Notes: generated by a model not told the origin, from the sequence alone. A stretch of DNA of 64,000 nt from Catenulispora sp. MAP5-51 (GCF_041261205.1 NZ_JBGCCH010000032.1:1-64000); one strand, 5' to 3'. Positions 9,294 through 19,330 are shown, counted from the stretch's first letter. Numbers and translations: made by a program.

Positions 9294-9698
9294 TCAGGCG
9301 GCCTTGAGCGTGACCTTGACGACCTGCGCCAGCGACGGGTCCGGCTCGGGCGGCAGGTACCCGGAGCAGCGCATCTGGAACATCACCGTCGCCCCCGCGG
9401 CGACGTAGTCCAGTGAACCCTGCGGGCCACTGGTGTCGATGCTGCCGTCGGAGCCACCGGTGCAGGTGCCGCCGGCCTTGATCTTGAGATCAAGGGTCAC
9501 CTGGGCACTGACCCCGTTGTTCTCGGGATTGGTGAACTGGCCCGTGACGACGATGTCGACCTGGTCCGTCGCCACGAGCTGCTGGATCGTCACCGCGTCC
9601 TTGTAGTTCTTGGGGCCCCCGCAACCGGCGGCCCCGCCTGCCACCAACACCACCGCGGTCCCGAGTCCCGCGACGCGCGCGGTCCGACGACGTGCCAT
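9294..9698 (-). CDS. putative small secreted lipoprotein
   Basis: 134 aa, function not recognised. The ATG at 9698 has a GGGAGGAA site. An Arg-rich start, a hydrophobic stretch and a cysteine in GGAAGCGGP (about residue 26) suggest export and lipid attachment, though the lipobox is weak (Ala at -3). The mature part (DQVDIVVTGQFTNPENNG..., ATVMFQMRCSGY) has two further cysteines and looks like a small beta-rich domain. It lies directly downstream of the M1 peptidase on the same strand. Confidence 0.65.
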   Translation of the reverse strand: MARRRTARVAGLGTAVVLVAGGAAGCGGPKNYKDAVTIQQLVATDQVDIVVTGQFTNPENNGVSAQVTLDLKIKAGGTCTGGSDGSIDTSGPQGSLDYVAAGATVMFQMRCSGYLPPEPDPSLAQVVKVTLKAA

Positions 9699-9916
9699 CA
9701 GAATTCCTCCCTTGCCGAAGTACCCGGCAAGGATTCGGTAGGCCGACCGCGTCGTGTGAGGGCACAAGTCCCCGCATGCCTGTTGCGCGCCGTCAGGCCT
9801 GGAACAAGATCGACAGTGCGACGTCCACCTTGGCGCGTTCGAGGCTCGCGGCGTCCTCGCTGCCGCCGAAGGCCAGCGCCGGGACGAACACGAAGATCGC
9901 GCACCGCCCCGCACCG

Positions 9917-11401
9917 TCAGTCTCCGGTGTTCCTCCACTTGACCCAGAACGCCGACAGGTCCCTCCCCGACACACTCTGCGCCATCGCACGCACGTCGGC
10001 GGGCTGCTCGACTCCGTACTCGAACTCGGTCACCAGCCCGCGCAGCAGCCGGTCCATGGCGTCGCGGCCGATGGTGTGCTCCAGGTCGAACAGCATGCAC
10101 GTGCCCTCGTGGTAGATCGCGTCGTGGTAGAGGTTGTCCCCGGCGTTCCCGTAGACGTCCATGGAGTCGTCCATGCGCTCGTCGGCGGCGATCCAGTCGC
10201 AGTTGTGCGCCGGCGTCGTCGAGCCTTGGAACTCCTCGGCGCTGTACTCCGCGAACGCCTCGTCGAGCCACGGGTGCCGGTACTGGTCGTCGCCGACGAG
10301 GCCGAACCACCACTGGTGCGCGACCTCGTGCGCGACCGCTCCCTGGTAGGCGGAGGCCAGGACGTAGTTCGGGTACTCCATCCCGTCGAAGGCGGAGCCG
10401 AACTCGTCGAACACGATCGTGAAGCGCGGGTAGGGGTAGGCGCCGAAGCGCGCGGAGTAGGAGTCCAGGGCCTGGGCCGCATAGCGCATCAGGTACTGGC
10501 AGTTGGAGTCGCTCTCGGAGTTCGGCCAGTAGGCGTCGACCTCCACGCCGGTGGCGCTGACCATGCTGTCGTGGTGGAACGCGCCGGCGGACCAGGAGAA
10601 GTCGCGTACCTTCGGCGCCGTTATATGCGTGATGACTCTGTTCCCCTCAGGGGTCTCTCCCGCTATGGCTCCGGTCGAGGGGACCTGCAAGGTCGCCGGG
10701 TGGTCGAGGGTCACGTCGTAGTCCGCGGTCACCGAATAGAAGCTCTCGCCGAAATCGACGTACGGCGGTAGCTCCCAGCCGTGTTCGTCCTTGACAGCCA
10801 GAACCGCTAAAGCGTCTCCCACATACGTATCCACACCGTTGACCCCGAACCGGTCACGCCGCGTGGGAACGTCTATCGCCAAATCGAACCCGATCTGAGT
10901 GCGCGCACCAGGCGCCAAAGCAGTGTCGAGCACTATGCGGAACGCAGTGCACTTCTGCTCCGTCTCCGCTATGGAGCCGCCGCTCAGGTCGCTGATGCGT
11001 TCCGGCTGTGCGGCTCCGCAGCCGACGTCGCCGTTGCCCCACAGCCGTATCCAGAACTCCCGGATAGGAACGCTCCCGGAGTTCGCAAAGGAGATCTGCT
11101 CGGTACCGTTCCAGGAGTGCCCGGTGTCGTCGCTCTTAAGCGCGACCGTATAGCGCGCCTGATCCGGTGCGCCGGGATCGCCCTGGGGAATCGCCACAGT
11201 GCTCTTGCTTATAGCCGCGTAGTCCCCGGCTCCGGCCGGACTGTCTGTAGCGATTCCCTCCGCATGGGCGGGGAGCCCCAACGAATGTGGTCCCAACGGT
11301 GCGGCGATCCACACAGCCACCGCCACCGACATCGCCGCCCCACCCAGCGGCACCCACAACCCGGCCCGCCTTAACGCGGACACACTGTTGGAAGACGTCA
11401 T
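9917..11401 (-). CDS. M1-family zinc metallopeptidase, exported
   Basis: 494 aa. The gluzincin motif HEVAHQWW is followed exactly 18 residues later by the third zinc ligand Glu in WLDEAFAEY, which is diagnostic for M1 aminopeptidases. FDGMEYPN replaces the classic GAMEN exopeptidase motif. A hydrophobic segment near residues 12-33 suggests a signal peptide or membrane anchor, so it acts outside the membrane. The N-terminal beta domain (YTVALKSDDTGHSWNGTEQISFAN...) is of the short M1 type. It probably trims peptides. A small lipoprotein gene follows. Confidence 0.88.
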   Translation of the reverse strand: MTSSNSVSALRRAGLWVPLGGAAMSVAVAVWIAAPLGPHSLGLPAHAEGIATDSPAGAGDYAAISKSTVAIPQGDPGAPDQARYTVALKSDDTGHSWNGTEQISFANSGSVPIREFWIRLWGNGDVGCGAAQPERISDLSGGSIAETEQKCTAFRIVLDTALAPGARTQIGFDLAIDVPTRRDRFGVNGVDTYVGDALAVLAVKDEHGWELPPYVDFGESFYSVTADYDVTLDHPATLQVPSTGAIAGETPEGNRVITHITAPKVRDFSWSAGAFHHDSMVSATGVEVDAYWPNSESDSNCQYLMRYAAQALDSYSARFGAYPYPRFTIVFDEFGSAFDGMEYPNYVLASAYQGAVAHEVAHQWWFGLVGDDQYRHPWLDEAFAEYSAEEFQGSTTPAHNCDWIAADERMDDSMDVYGNAGDNLYHDAIYHEGTCMLFDLEHTIGRDAMDRLLRGLVTEFEYGVEQPADVRAMAQSVSGRDLSAFWVKWRNTGD

Positions 11402-11541
11402 GCCACCCCACCCGCCCCATCGCCGTTTGCACCAGCCCTGCTAAACCTCCAGACCACCTGGGAGGTGCGAAACGTCACTACGCGGATGAGCCAGGGACGA
11501 ACTTGTGATCGTTCTGAGACAGTGGGCGGCGGCGATCTTCC

Positions 11542-13062
11542 TCAGGAACGGCGCAAGAGCGCCAGATACATAGCGTCGGTACCGTGCAGATGCGGCCAGA
11601 GCTGGACATCGGGACCGCCGCCGAGCTCCGGCACGCCGGGCAGCAGCGGCCGGGCGTCCACCCGCTCCACGTCCCGCCGCGACTTCACCACCTGGCGGAC
11701 CACGTCGCGCGTCTCCTCCAGGTGCGGTGAGCAGGTCACGTAGGCGACCAGTCCCCCCGGCCGCACGGAGTCCAGCGCCGAGGACAGCAGCCGCCGCTGC
11801 ACCCGGGTCAGCCGTTCGAGGTCCTCCGGCCCGCGCCGCCAGCGCGATTCCGGACGCCGCCGCAGCGCACCGAGTCCGGTGCAGGGGGCGTCCAGCATGA
11901 CGCGGTCGAAGGAACCCGCCTGCCACGGCGCGCGGATGCCGTCGGCGGCGATGACCTGGAGCGTGCCGCGGCCCGCGCCGGAATCCGCGCCCCCGTCTAC
12001 ACCAGCGCCGTCGCGCTGAGCAGAGCCGGATGCGGACACGGTGCCAGTGCCGTCGGCCGTCACAGCGCCAGTGTCGCCCGCGCCGTCCGAACCCACCAGC
12101 CGATCCCCGTACCCCCGCAAAGCCCGCCGCACCAGCTCGGCCCGATGCGGCGCGATCTCGCTCGCCAGCAGCGACGCCCCGCGCTCCAGCGCCAGCCCGG
12201 CCAGCAGCGCGGCCTTCCCGCCGGGGCCGGCGCACATGTCGAGCCAGAACTCGTCCCGGCCCTCCAGCGGAGCCGCCGCCAAGGCGGTGGCGACCAGCTG
12301 GCTGCCCTCGTCCTGCACCCCGGCGCGCCCCTCGCGCACCGGCGCCAGCGCGCCCGGATCGCCGCCGGCCAGGTACGCGGCGTACGGCGAGTACCGCGCC
12401 GCCAGCGCCCCCAGGTCCGTCAGCTCCGCCACCTCCGCGAGCCCCGGCCGCGTCACCAGCGTGACGCCCGGGCGCGCGTTGTCGGCGTCCAGCAGCTCGC
12501 CGATGTCCTCGTGCGCGCGCTGCGCCCCGCGGTGCGCCTGCAAGGAGTCCCACATCGCTGAGACGATCCACCGCGGATGCGAGCGCGACACCGCGAGGTA
12601 GCCCTCCGGGTCGTCCTGCGAGTTCGGCGCGATCCGGTCGACCCACGCCTGCAGATCGCGCTGTCCGACGCGGCGCAGGACCGCGTTGGCGAACCGCGAG
12701 GCGCCCTCGTTGGCGGCCGCGCGGACCAGGTCCACCGTCGTGGACACCGCGGCGTGCGGCGGGACGTCCATCGCCAGCAGCTGGTGCGCGCCCAGGCGCA
12801 GCGCGTCCAGCACCACCGCGTCCACGGCGTCCAGGTCGCGATCCACGCAGGCGGCGATGACCGCGTCGTAGGTGCCCAGGCCGCGCAGCGTCCCGTAGCA
12901 CAGCTCGGTGGTGAAGGCGGCGTCCCGGCCGGTCAGGCCGCCGTCGCGCAGGACCCGGGGCAGCAGCAGGTTCGCGTAGGCGTCCCGGGTGCGCACCGCC
13001 TCCAGGACTTCGAGCGCGGCGGCGCGGGCCGGATCGGTGGAGGTGGACGTGCGCGGTGCCAT
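11542..13062 (-). CDS. rsmB: 16S rRNA (cytosine-967) C5-methyltransferase
   Basis: 506 aa. The N-terminal NusB-like RNA-binding domain (about 1-150) precedes a Rossmann methyltransferase. SAM-binding DMCAGPGGKAALLAGLA, the DAPCTGLGALRRRPES motif (acid-base Cys) and the nucleophile in VAYVTCSPH are all present. Odd: a 45-50 residue Gly/Ala/Asp-rich stretch (about 318-366) interrupts the methyltransferase fold between GYGDRL and TLQVIAADGI. It lies downstream of fmt and def on the same strand, the usual arrangement of this block. Confidence 0.93.
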   Translation of the reverse strand: MAPRTSTSTDPARAAALEVLEAVRTRDAYANLLLPRVLRDGGLTGRDAAFTTELCYGTLRGLGTYDAVIAACVDRDLDAVDAVVLDALRLGAHQLLAMDVPPHAAVSTTVDLVRAAANEGASRFANAVLRRVGQRDLQAWVDRIAPNSQDDPEGYLAVSRSHPRWIVSAMWDSLQAHRGAQRAHEDIGELLDADNARPGVTLVTRPGLAEVAELTDLGALAARYSPYAAYLAGGDPGALAPVREGRAGVQDEGSQLVATALAAAPLEGRDEFWLDMCAGPGGKAALLAGLALERGASLLASEIAPHRAELVRRALRGYGDRLVGSDGAGDTGAVTADGTGTVSASGSAQRDGAGVDGGADSGAGRGTLQVIAADGIRAPWQAGSFDRVMLDAPCTGLGALRRRPESRWRRGPEDLERLTRVQRRLLSSALDSVRPGGLVAYVTCSPHLEETRDVVRQVVKSRRDVERVDARPLLPGVPELGGGPDVQLWPHLHGTDAMYLALLRRS

Positions 13063-13124
13063 GGTGAACTCGCTGTTCCTTTGTGACGGGGCTGTGGGTG
13101 ATGTGGGTGATGCGGCCGGAGTGC

Positions 13125-14078
13125 TCAGACGAACGCTTCGTCCCCGCTCAGGCGAAGCCCTCGCGCCCAGTCCGCCGCCGGCATCCGCCGCTTGCCCTGC
13201 GGCTGCACGTCGCCCAGCCGCACGGTGTGGCCGCTGCCGGTGCCCACCATCAATCCTCGCGAGTCGTGCACGATCCGGCCCGGCGGGATGTCGGTGGCCC
13301 CGGGCAGCGCGCTGACCGGGAAGATCTTCACCCGCAGGTCCTCCTCGCCGTCCCGGCCCGGCAGGACGGTCCAGGCGCCGGGGGCCGGGGTGCAGGCCCG
13401 GACCAGGCGGTCCACGCGCAGCGCCGGGGCCGTCCAGTCGATGCGGGCGTCGCCGGCCAGCACCTTCGGGGCCAGCGTGACGCCGTCGGCCGGCTGCGGG
13501 ACCGGGCGCGCGGTGCCGTCCTCGATGGCGTCCAGGGTGGCGGTCAGCAGCCGGGCCCCGGACTCGGCCAGCCGGGCGAGCAGGTCGCCGCTGGTGTCGG
13601 TGCGGCGGATCTCGTCGGTGACGGTGCCGTAGACCGGCCCGGTGTCCAGCCCCTCCTCCAGCCGGAAGGTGGAGGCGCCGGTGATCTCGTCGCCGGCCAT
13701 CAGCGCCTGCTGCACCGGGGCCGCGCCGCGCCAGGCCGGCAGCAGCGAGAAGTGCAGGTTGACCCAGCCGTGGCGCGGGACGTCCAGCGCGGACTTCGGG
13801 ATCAGGCCGCCGTAGGCCACGATCGGACAGCAGTCCGGGGCGATCGCCGCCAGCCGCTCCAGGAACTCCGGGTCGCGCACCTTCTCCGGCTTGAGCACCT
13901 CGACCCCGGCCTCCTCGGCCAGCTGCGCGATCGGCGAGGCCTCCATGCGGCGGCCCCGGCCGGAGCGGGCGTCGGGGCGGGTCAGGACCGCGGCCACCTC
14001 GTGGCGGGAGCTGGAGTCCAACAGGGCGCGCAGGGACGGCAGCGCGGGCTCGGGGGTGCCGGCGAACAGGACGCGCAT
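13125..14078 (-). CDS. fmt: methionyl-tRNA formyltransferase
   Basis: 317 aa. It formylates initiator Met-tRNA using 10-formyl-THF. It begins [16 protein letters not shown], with the catalytic region around [28 protein letters not shown] (His of the HxSLLP motif) and GLDTGPVYG; the C-terminal anticodon-side domain is complete. ATG at 14078 starts 2 bases after the def stop, so the genes are coupled. A longer in-frame start (14189) would overlap def extensively and is not supported by the family. Confidence 0.95.
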   Translation of the reverse strand: MRVLFAGTPEPALPSLRALLDSSSRHEVAAVLTRPDARSGRGRRMEASPIAQLAEEAGVEVLKPEKVRDPEFLERLAAIAPDCCPIVAYGGLIPKSALDVPRHGWVNLHFSLLPAWRGAAPVQQALMAGDEITGASTFRLEEGLDTGPVYGTVTDEIRRTDTSGDLLARLAESGARLLTATLDAIEDGTARPVPQPADGVTLAPKVLAGDARIDWTAPALRVDRLVRACTPAPGAWTVLPGRDGEEDLRVKIFPVSALPGATDIPPGRIVHDSRGLMVGTGSGHTVRLGDVQPQGKRRMPAADWARGLRLSGDEAFV

Positions 14079-14080
14079 CG

Positions 14081-14647
14081 TCAGATCGCCCGTCCGAAGG
14101 TCGCGTGCGGGGACACCTTCACGACCGGCTCGACGCCGTCGTCGGCCCAGTCGGCCAGCCGGATCGCGCGCATCGCCTTCTTGCGCCACTCGCGGTCCAG
14201 GCGGTCGATGAACAGCACGCCGTCCAGGTGGTCGGTCTCGTGCTGGATGCAGCGCGCCAGCAGCTCGCTGCCCTCGACCTCCACCGGCTCGCCGTGCATG
14301 CTCCAGCCCTTGGCGACCACGCGCAGGGCACGCTTGCAGGGGAAGGCCAGGTCCGGGATGGACAGGCAGCCCTCGTCGCCGTCCTGCTCCTCCTCGGACA
14401 GGTCCAGGCTGGGGTTCACCAGGTGGCCGAGCTCGTTGTCGACGTTCCAGGTGAAGACCCGCAGGCCGACCCCGATCTGCGGGGCCGCGAGGCCGGTGCC
14501 GGGCGCGTCCAGCATCGTTTCGGTGAGGTCCTTGACAAGGGTGCGCAGCTCCTTGTCGAAGTCGACGACCGGCGAGGCCGGCGTGGTCAGGACCGGGTCG
14601 CCGAAGAGACGGATGGCCTGGACGGTCAAGGGTCGCGCTCCGTTCAT
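14081..14647 (-). CDS. def: peptide deformylase
   Basis: 188 aa. It removes the N-formyl group from nascent proteins with an active-site metal. All three signature motifs are intact: [17 protein letters not shown] (metal Cys) and QHETDHLDG (two metal His and catalytic Glu). The insert [11 protein letters not shown] and the C-terminus are as in actinobacterial type I/II deformylases. It precedes fmt directly, and priA lies upstream on the same strand. No clear ribosome binding site precedes the ATG. Confidence 0.95.
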   Translation of the reverse strand: MNGARPLTVQAIRLFGDPVLTTPASPVVDFDKELRTLVKDLTETMLDAPGTGLAAPQIGVGLRVFTWNVDNELGHLVNPSLDLSEEEQDGDEGCLSIPDLAFPCKRALRVVAKGWSMHGEPVEVEGSELLARCIQHETDHLDGVLFIDRLDREWRKKAMRAIRLADWADDGVEPVVKVSPHATFGRAI

Positions 14648-14744
14648 GGGTGTACGGGATTCGGCTATCTAGTGTACGGAGCCCGGAGGCGGTGGCGGAG
14701 CGTGGCGGTTCGGCTGCACCGCGCTCACCGGGGCAGCCGGCCGC

Positions 14745-17303
14745 TCAGCCGATCTGCACCGGGTCGATGCGGACCCGGACCCAGTCCTCGGCCTTGCGGG
14801 CACTGCGGACGCCTTGGGCTTCGCGGACCGCCGCGGACAGCTCGCCGCCGAGCCCTCGGGGAACGCGGACCAGCGCGCGGTGCAGCTGCTGGCGAGGACG
14901 CTCCTCGACGGGCTTCGCCTTGTCGGGACGCTCCCCCCGACCGAGGCGGTCGGGGTTCTTGCCGACGCGCGCCTCGGACTTCTGGGCCGCCCGCTCGTCA
15001 TGCCGCGGGGCGTCGATCGCGACCGGGCCGAGTACCTCGGCCATCTCCGGCAGCCGCAGCAGGCTCAGCTCCTCGGCGACGGCGGCCGGGGTACCGGTGA
15101 GCTCGGCGACCCGGGCCAGCGGCGGGTAGTGCAGCTCGCCGCGGTCGGTGAGCTCGCGGCGTGCGTGCCACACCGGATCCCAGCGAACGAGGGCCTGGAC
15201 CGGGGCCAGATTGGGCTCGGCCATGATGACGACCTTGCCGCCTTCCGTGCCCGGGCGCACCAGTGCGGCGGCGTTAAGCCAGCGGCGCAGTGCCTCCTCC
15301 CCGGAGCGCAGGTCTCTGCGGGCCAGGAGGGACCAGCCGTCCAGGAGGAGCGCGGCGGCGTACCCGCCGTCCGCCACGGGTTCGGCTCCGGGAGTCGCCA
15401 CTACGAGGGCCGGCTTGTCAGACACCTGTGAGAGAACGGTGTCCTGCGCCGAGGAGATGATTTTGGTGTTCGCGAACGCCCGGCCGAGTTCTTCAGCGGT
15501 GCGATGGACGCCGACGGCGAGCATGCGGAAGCGGTCGCCGCCGCAGGGGCGGTCGTTGAGGATGCCGTCGCAGCGCCAGCCGCCGGCCGGGCGTCCGCAC
15601 CAGAGGCAGGAGGCCATGGCGTGGCCGGAGGAGAGTTCCAGCGGGCCGTGACAATGGTTGCAGCGTGCGTGCTTCCTACAGCGGATGCACGCCAGGGAGG
15701 GTGCGTAGCCGCCGCGCGGGACCTGGATGAGGACGGGGCCGTCGTCGAGGGCGGCACGCGCCGTTCGCCAGGCGAGGTTCGGGAGGCGGGCCGCTGCTGC
15801 GGCGGGATCCCTTTCCTTCTCCAGTTCCTCTCCAGAAGTACGGATAAGGGGAGACTTCGCGCGGACTGTAGAGCGGAACGCAGTAAGGGGATACGCCCAT
15901 CTGCTCTCTACTAGCTGTGCCCCTTCTGCGGTACACGTATAGCCGCCGATGAGTGCGGCCGCACCTGTGGCGTGTGCGCGCAGGAGGAGCACTTCGCGGA
16001 CGTGCGGGTAGGGGGCGCGCGGTTCGGCGTGGAGGTCGTCGCCGTCGTCCCAGACGGCGACGAAGCCCAGGTCGGCGACCGGGGCGAACATCGCGGAGCG
16101 GGTGCCGATCACCATCTTCACGTCGCCGCGCAGGACGGCCAGCCAGTTCTGGTAGCGCTTGGCGGGTCCGAGTTCCTCGGACAGGACGACGTGGTGGCCG
16201 GGGCCGGCGACCTCGGTGAGGGCGGCGTCGAGGCGCGCAAGGTCGCGGTGGTCGGGGACGATGGCCAGTGCGCCTCGGCCGGGGATGCGGAGGGGGTCGG
16301 TTACGGCGGGTGCGAGGGTTTGCGCTTCGGTTTCGGCTCCACCGCCACCACCGCCTCCGCCTCCGCCGCTATAGCGGTCATCGTCCAGGTCGCGAAGGCT
16401 CTCGGGGTCGATGTCGTAGTCGGTGGGCAGATCCGGATCCGGGAGCGCTGGATCAGTCGGATCGGGCGCGAGGTCGGGGGTGGCCGGGTCGTCGACTACA
16501 GCGTCGGGGTCCGCGGCGGCCGTCTCTGCTTCCTCGTCAGCCACCTGTACCTGTGCCGCCTCGATTTCCGGCAACACCACTGCGTCCGCAGCCACGGCGT
16601 GCATAGCGGTGGCGATCGCTGTAGCCCAGCCCGTAGCCGGCAAGCAGGTCCACACTGCACGCGGCAGCTTCGGCGCCGTCTTGCTCTGCAGTGCCTTTAT
16701 GAACTCCCGGCCTCCGCCATACACACCCCAGGGCGCTCCATCGACCGGCTTGCCAGGACCGCTCTCCGGCCCCTTAGCCGGGGTCTTCTCCGCACTCGCG
16801 TGTCGCGGCGGTACTGCCAGACGCAGGACGTCCGCAAGCGTTCCCGCATAGCGTTTCGCGACAGTGCGGGAGAGGTCCAGGATCTCCGGTGTCAGGACGG
16901 GCAGCGGCGAGACGACCTTCTGCAGCCACTCGAACCGGCCCGCGAAGTCCGACTCCGCCGCGCGGCCGATGACGAAGCCGTCGACCAGCTGGCCGGCGAA
17001 TCTCACCCGGACCCGGACGCCGGGTTGCGCGTCGGCGTCCAGATCAGCCGGGACGAGGTAGTCGAAGGCGCGGTCCAGGTGGCTGAGCTCCAGCGACAGG
17101 ACGACCTGCGCATAGGGCAGCTCCGCCGCGGGTTCGCGCGCCGGCTTGGGCTTGGCCTGGCGTGCGGATTGACGGGCGGTGCGGCGGGCGGTTTGGCGAG
17201 CGTCCGCCGATTCGTCCTCCGGGGTGGGGGCGTCCAGCAACGGAACCTCAGTCGGCTTGTCGTCCGGCCTTCCCTCCGTGTTCTTCTGCTCCAGCGCCTC
17301 CAC
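14745..17303 (-). CDS. priA: PriA-like primosomal protein with degenerate helicase motifs
   Basis: 852 aa from the GTG at 17303. The N-terminal DNA-binding domain (YAQVVLSLELSHLDRAFDYLVP..., PGVRVRVRFAGQLVDGFVIG) and the zinc-binding cysteines (CIRCRKHARCNHC, CLWCG, then two more Cys, about 535-575) match PriA. The Walker A position reads LPATGWATA instead of GxxGSGKT, as is known for actinobacterial PriA, so it is probably not an active ATPase. An acidic Asp/Pro-rich insertion followed by a run of about ten glycines lies at 248-320. The N-terminal 50 residues are also low complexity. Start uncertain. Confidence 0.88.
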   Translation of the reverse strand: MEALEQKNTEGRPDDKPTEVPLLDAPTPEDESADARQTARRTARQSARQAKPKPAREPAAELPYAQVVLSLELSHLDRAFDYLVPADLDADAQPGVRVRVRFAGQLVDGFVIGRAAESDFAGRFEWLQKVVSPLPVLTPEILDLSRTVAKRYAGTLADVLRLAVPPRHASAEKTPAKGPESGPGKPVDGAPWGVYGGGREFIKALQSKTAPKLPRAVWTCLPATGWATAIATAMHAVAADAVVLPEIEAAQVQVADEEAETAAADPDAVVDDPATPDLAPDPTDPALPDPDLPTDYDIDPESLRDLDDDRYSGGGGGGGGGGAETEAQTLAPAVTDPLRIPGRGALAIVPDHRDLARLDAALTEVAGPGHHVVLSEELGPAKRYQNWLAVLRGDVKMVIGTRSAMFAPVADLGFVAVWDDGDDLHAEPRAPYPHVREVLLLRAHATGAAALIGGYTCTAEGAQLVESRWAYPLTAFRSTVRAKSPLIRTSGEELEKERDPAAAAARLPNLAWRTARAALDDGPVLIQVPRGGYAPSLACIRCRKHARCNHCHGPLELSSGHAMASCLWCGRPAGGWRCDGILNDRPCGGDRFRMLAVGVHRTAEELGRAFANTKIISSAQDTVLSQVSDKPALVVATPGAEPVADGGYAAALLLDGWSLLARRDLRSGEEALRRWLNAAALVRPGTEGGKVVIMAEPNLAPVQALVRWDPVWHARRELTDRGELHYPPLARVAELTGTPAAVAEELSLLRLPEMAEVLGPVAIDAPRHDERAAQKSEARVGKNPDRLGRGERPDKAKPVEERPRQQLHRALVRVPRGLGGELSAAVREAQGVRSARKAEDWVRVRIDPVQIG

Positions 17304-17378
17304 AGTGTCAATTTCTACCTGATAGCAGTGACACCAGTCCTGTGGGCGGGCAGGTTCGGCGCGGATAGGCTGCCGCGC

Positions 17379-17741
17379 ATGTCTGAAGATCGCACCGTTG
17401 TCCCGGGATTCGCCCTGTCCGTCGCCGACGCCGTCCTGGAGCCCGTGGCCCTGGACCCGTCGCAGGTCCTCGCCGGTGCGCCGGAGGTCTCGGAGCTGGT
17501 GCTGAGCGAGTCGGCGGACGGCCGCGTGGTGCGCGGGATCTGGCAGATGACGCCCGGCGTGGTCACCGACACCGAGGCCGACGAGCTGTTCGTGGTCCTG
17601 TCCGGCCGCGCGACCATCGAGTTCGCCGACGGAACGGTCCTGGAAGTGGGCCCGGGCGACACCGCCATCCTCACCGAAGGCGCCGAAACCCGCTGGACCG
17701 TCCACGAAACCCTCCGCAAGGTCTATCAGGCAACTGTCTAG
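17379..17741 (+). CDS. small cupin-domain protein
   Basis: 120 aa. A single conserved beta barrel: ELFVVLSGRATIEFADG and LEVGPGDTAILTEGAETRWTVHETLRKVYQ are cupin motifs 1 and 2 with changed metal ligands (an Glu/Asp-Glu pair rather than two His). This resembles the DUF861/(S)-ureidoglycine aminohydrolase-like cupins. The real substrate is unknown. A longer open frame upstream is antisense to priA and is not used. ATG at 17379 is divergent from priA, with 75 bases between starts. Confidence 0.8.
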   Translation: MSEDRTVVPGFALSVADAVLEPVALDPSQVLAGAPEVSELVLSESADGRVVRGIWQMTPGVVTDTEADELFVVLSGRATIEFADGTVLEVGPGDTAILTEGAETRWTVHETLRKVYQATV

Positions 17742-17862
17742 TTCCCCCCAGATCACCCGTTCGGGCGCTGACATCCCCCAACCGCCCCATCTATCCTGAA
17801 TTCATCCGAATAAAAGGGGTCGGGCACGAAAAAGGGCTGACAAACCCAAGGGGGAATCCACC

Positions 17863-18519
17863 ATGATCGACGCCTGGCTGCTCTTCGGCCACGTCATAGG
17901 CACCGTGATCCTGGTCGCCGGCATAGGCCTGGAGGTCTACGCCGTCACCGCCGCCGGCCGCGCCACCACCGTCGCCGAACTCCGTCTGGCCGTCCGAGCC
18001 GCCCGCACCCTCCCGGTCCTGATGCCCCTGGCCACCCTCCTGATGACCGGCTGCGGCCTGGCCCTCACCGCCCACGACCCGCAATTCCACTTCGGCGACG
18101 CCTGGGTCGTGGCCGCCATCGGCATCGTGGTCGCCATCTCCGTCGTCGGCGGCGGCTTCAGCGGCCGCCCCGCCACCCGCCTCCTCGACGCCGCCGACGC
18201 AGCCCCCGAAGGCACCCTCCCACCCCACCTGGCGCACCTCACCCGCGACCCGGTCCTCCTGGCCAGCGCCCGCATCACCGCCATAGCCGCCACCTGGGCC
18301 ATCTGGCTGATGTCCATCCGCCCCCACGCAACCGGCACCCTCCTCTCCCTAGCCGCCGCGACCCTCCTGAGCACCATCGCCATCGCCACCTCCACCACCC
18401 CCACCCACCCACCCATCGGCACCGACGCCGACGCCGCAGCCGCAGCCGGCGCGGGCACCGGTCCCGGCGCGAGCGCCGGCCCTGGCGACGCAGGACGCCG
18501 AGCCACCGGAGCCGCTTGA
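17863..18519 (+). CDS. four-helix integral membrane protein (DUF2269-like)
   Basis: 218 aa. The first 160 residues hold about four membrane helices (WLLFGHVIGTVILVAGIGLEVY, LPVLMPLATLLMTGCGLAL, WVVAAIGIVVAISVVGGGF, ITAIAATWAIWLMS), with HLAHLTRDPVLLASAR between. The layout suggests DUF2269-like proteins of unknown function. The C-terminal 50 residues are low-complexity Ala/Gly and run straight into the repetitive DNA that follows, so the natural C-terminus may have been altered. AAGGGGGA ribosome binding site about 7 bases before the ATG. Confidence 0.7.
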   Translation: MIDAWLLFGHVIGTVILVAGIGLEVYAVTAAGRATTVAELRLAVRAARTLPVLMPLATLLMTGCGLALTAHDPQFHFGDAWVVAAIGIVVAISVVGGGFSGRPATRLLDAADAAPEGTLPPHLAHLTRDPVLLASARITAIAATWAIWLMSIRPHATGTLLSLAAATLLSTIAIATSTTPTHPPIGTDADAAAAAGAGTGPGASAGPGDAGRRATGAA

Positions 18520-18529
18520 GCGCCGGGCA

Positions 18530-19330
18530 CTCGCCGCTCACCGCCCCGCCGCTCGCCGCTCGCCGCTCGGGGCTCGCTCGCGTCCGGGGCACACCGCTCG
18601 CCGACCCGCCGCTCCCCGCCTCGCCGCTCGGGGCACGCCGCCTCGCTGCTCACCGCCCCGCCCCTCGCCGCTCGATGCTCGCCGCCCCGCTCCTCGCCGC
18701 CCAGCCGCTCACCGGCCCGCCGCTCGCCACCAGCTGCCACCCAGCACGCCGCTCAGCACCGACACCCGCCGCTCGGCACCGAGCACTCACCGCTGGACAC
18801 CCGCCGCCGCCGCGCGACACTCGCCGCCCGCTCGACGCTCACCCCTCGACAGCAGCGACTCGCCACCCGACCCCCGCTCGCGCTCGGCGCCCAGCACCGA
18901 CATCCGCCGATCAACGTTGGGCTCGGCGCTCGACACCAACGTCCACCGATCGGCGCTGCGCTCACCACTGCCACACAGCACTCACCGCCGACCACTCGGC
19001 GCCCACCCCCCGACAGCAGCTACTCGCCACCCGTCACTCGGTGCTCAGTGCTCGGCACCGAGATACACCGATCAGCGTTGCGCTCACCACTGGCACACGG
19101 CACCCGCCGTCCGCCGCTCGCACTCACCCTCGACAGCAGCTACTCGCCACCCTGCACCCTGCTCGGCGCTCGGTGCTCGGCACCGACATCACCGATCGGC
19201 GTTGCGCTGGCCGCTGCCACACCACTCGCCGCCAACCGCTCACGTTCACCGCCCGACACCTGCCATTCACCACCCGGCACGCGCCGCAGCGCTCGGCGAT
19301 ACTCGGCCCTCGGCCCCCGCCCCTCAGCGC
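18530..19330. repeat. repetitive intergenic region with ~120-bp direct repeats
   Basis: The 961 bases between two genes (18520-19480) are mostly degenerate CGCTCGCCG-type short repeats (18530-18720). A longer unit then follows, starting at CGACAGCAGC (18847, 19011, 19131). The last two starts are exactly 120 bases apart and the first spacing is 164. Each unit contains a CTCGCCACCC block, a small hairpin GGTGCTCGGCACC and a CACCGATC block. Open frames exist on both strands but have no conserved domain, poor starts and repeat-driven composition, so I treat the region as non-coding. Confidence 0.75.

Noticed and set aside
15972-17378. Plus-strand frame continuous with the cupin gene
   Set aside because: It is antisense to priA; cupin homology starts at 17379.
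18847-19260. CRISPR or integron-like cassette array
   Set aside because: Units vary in length and content, no integrase and no spacer structure.
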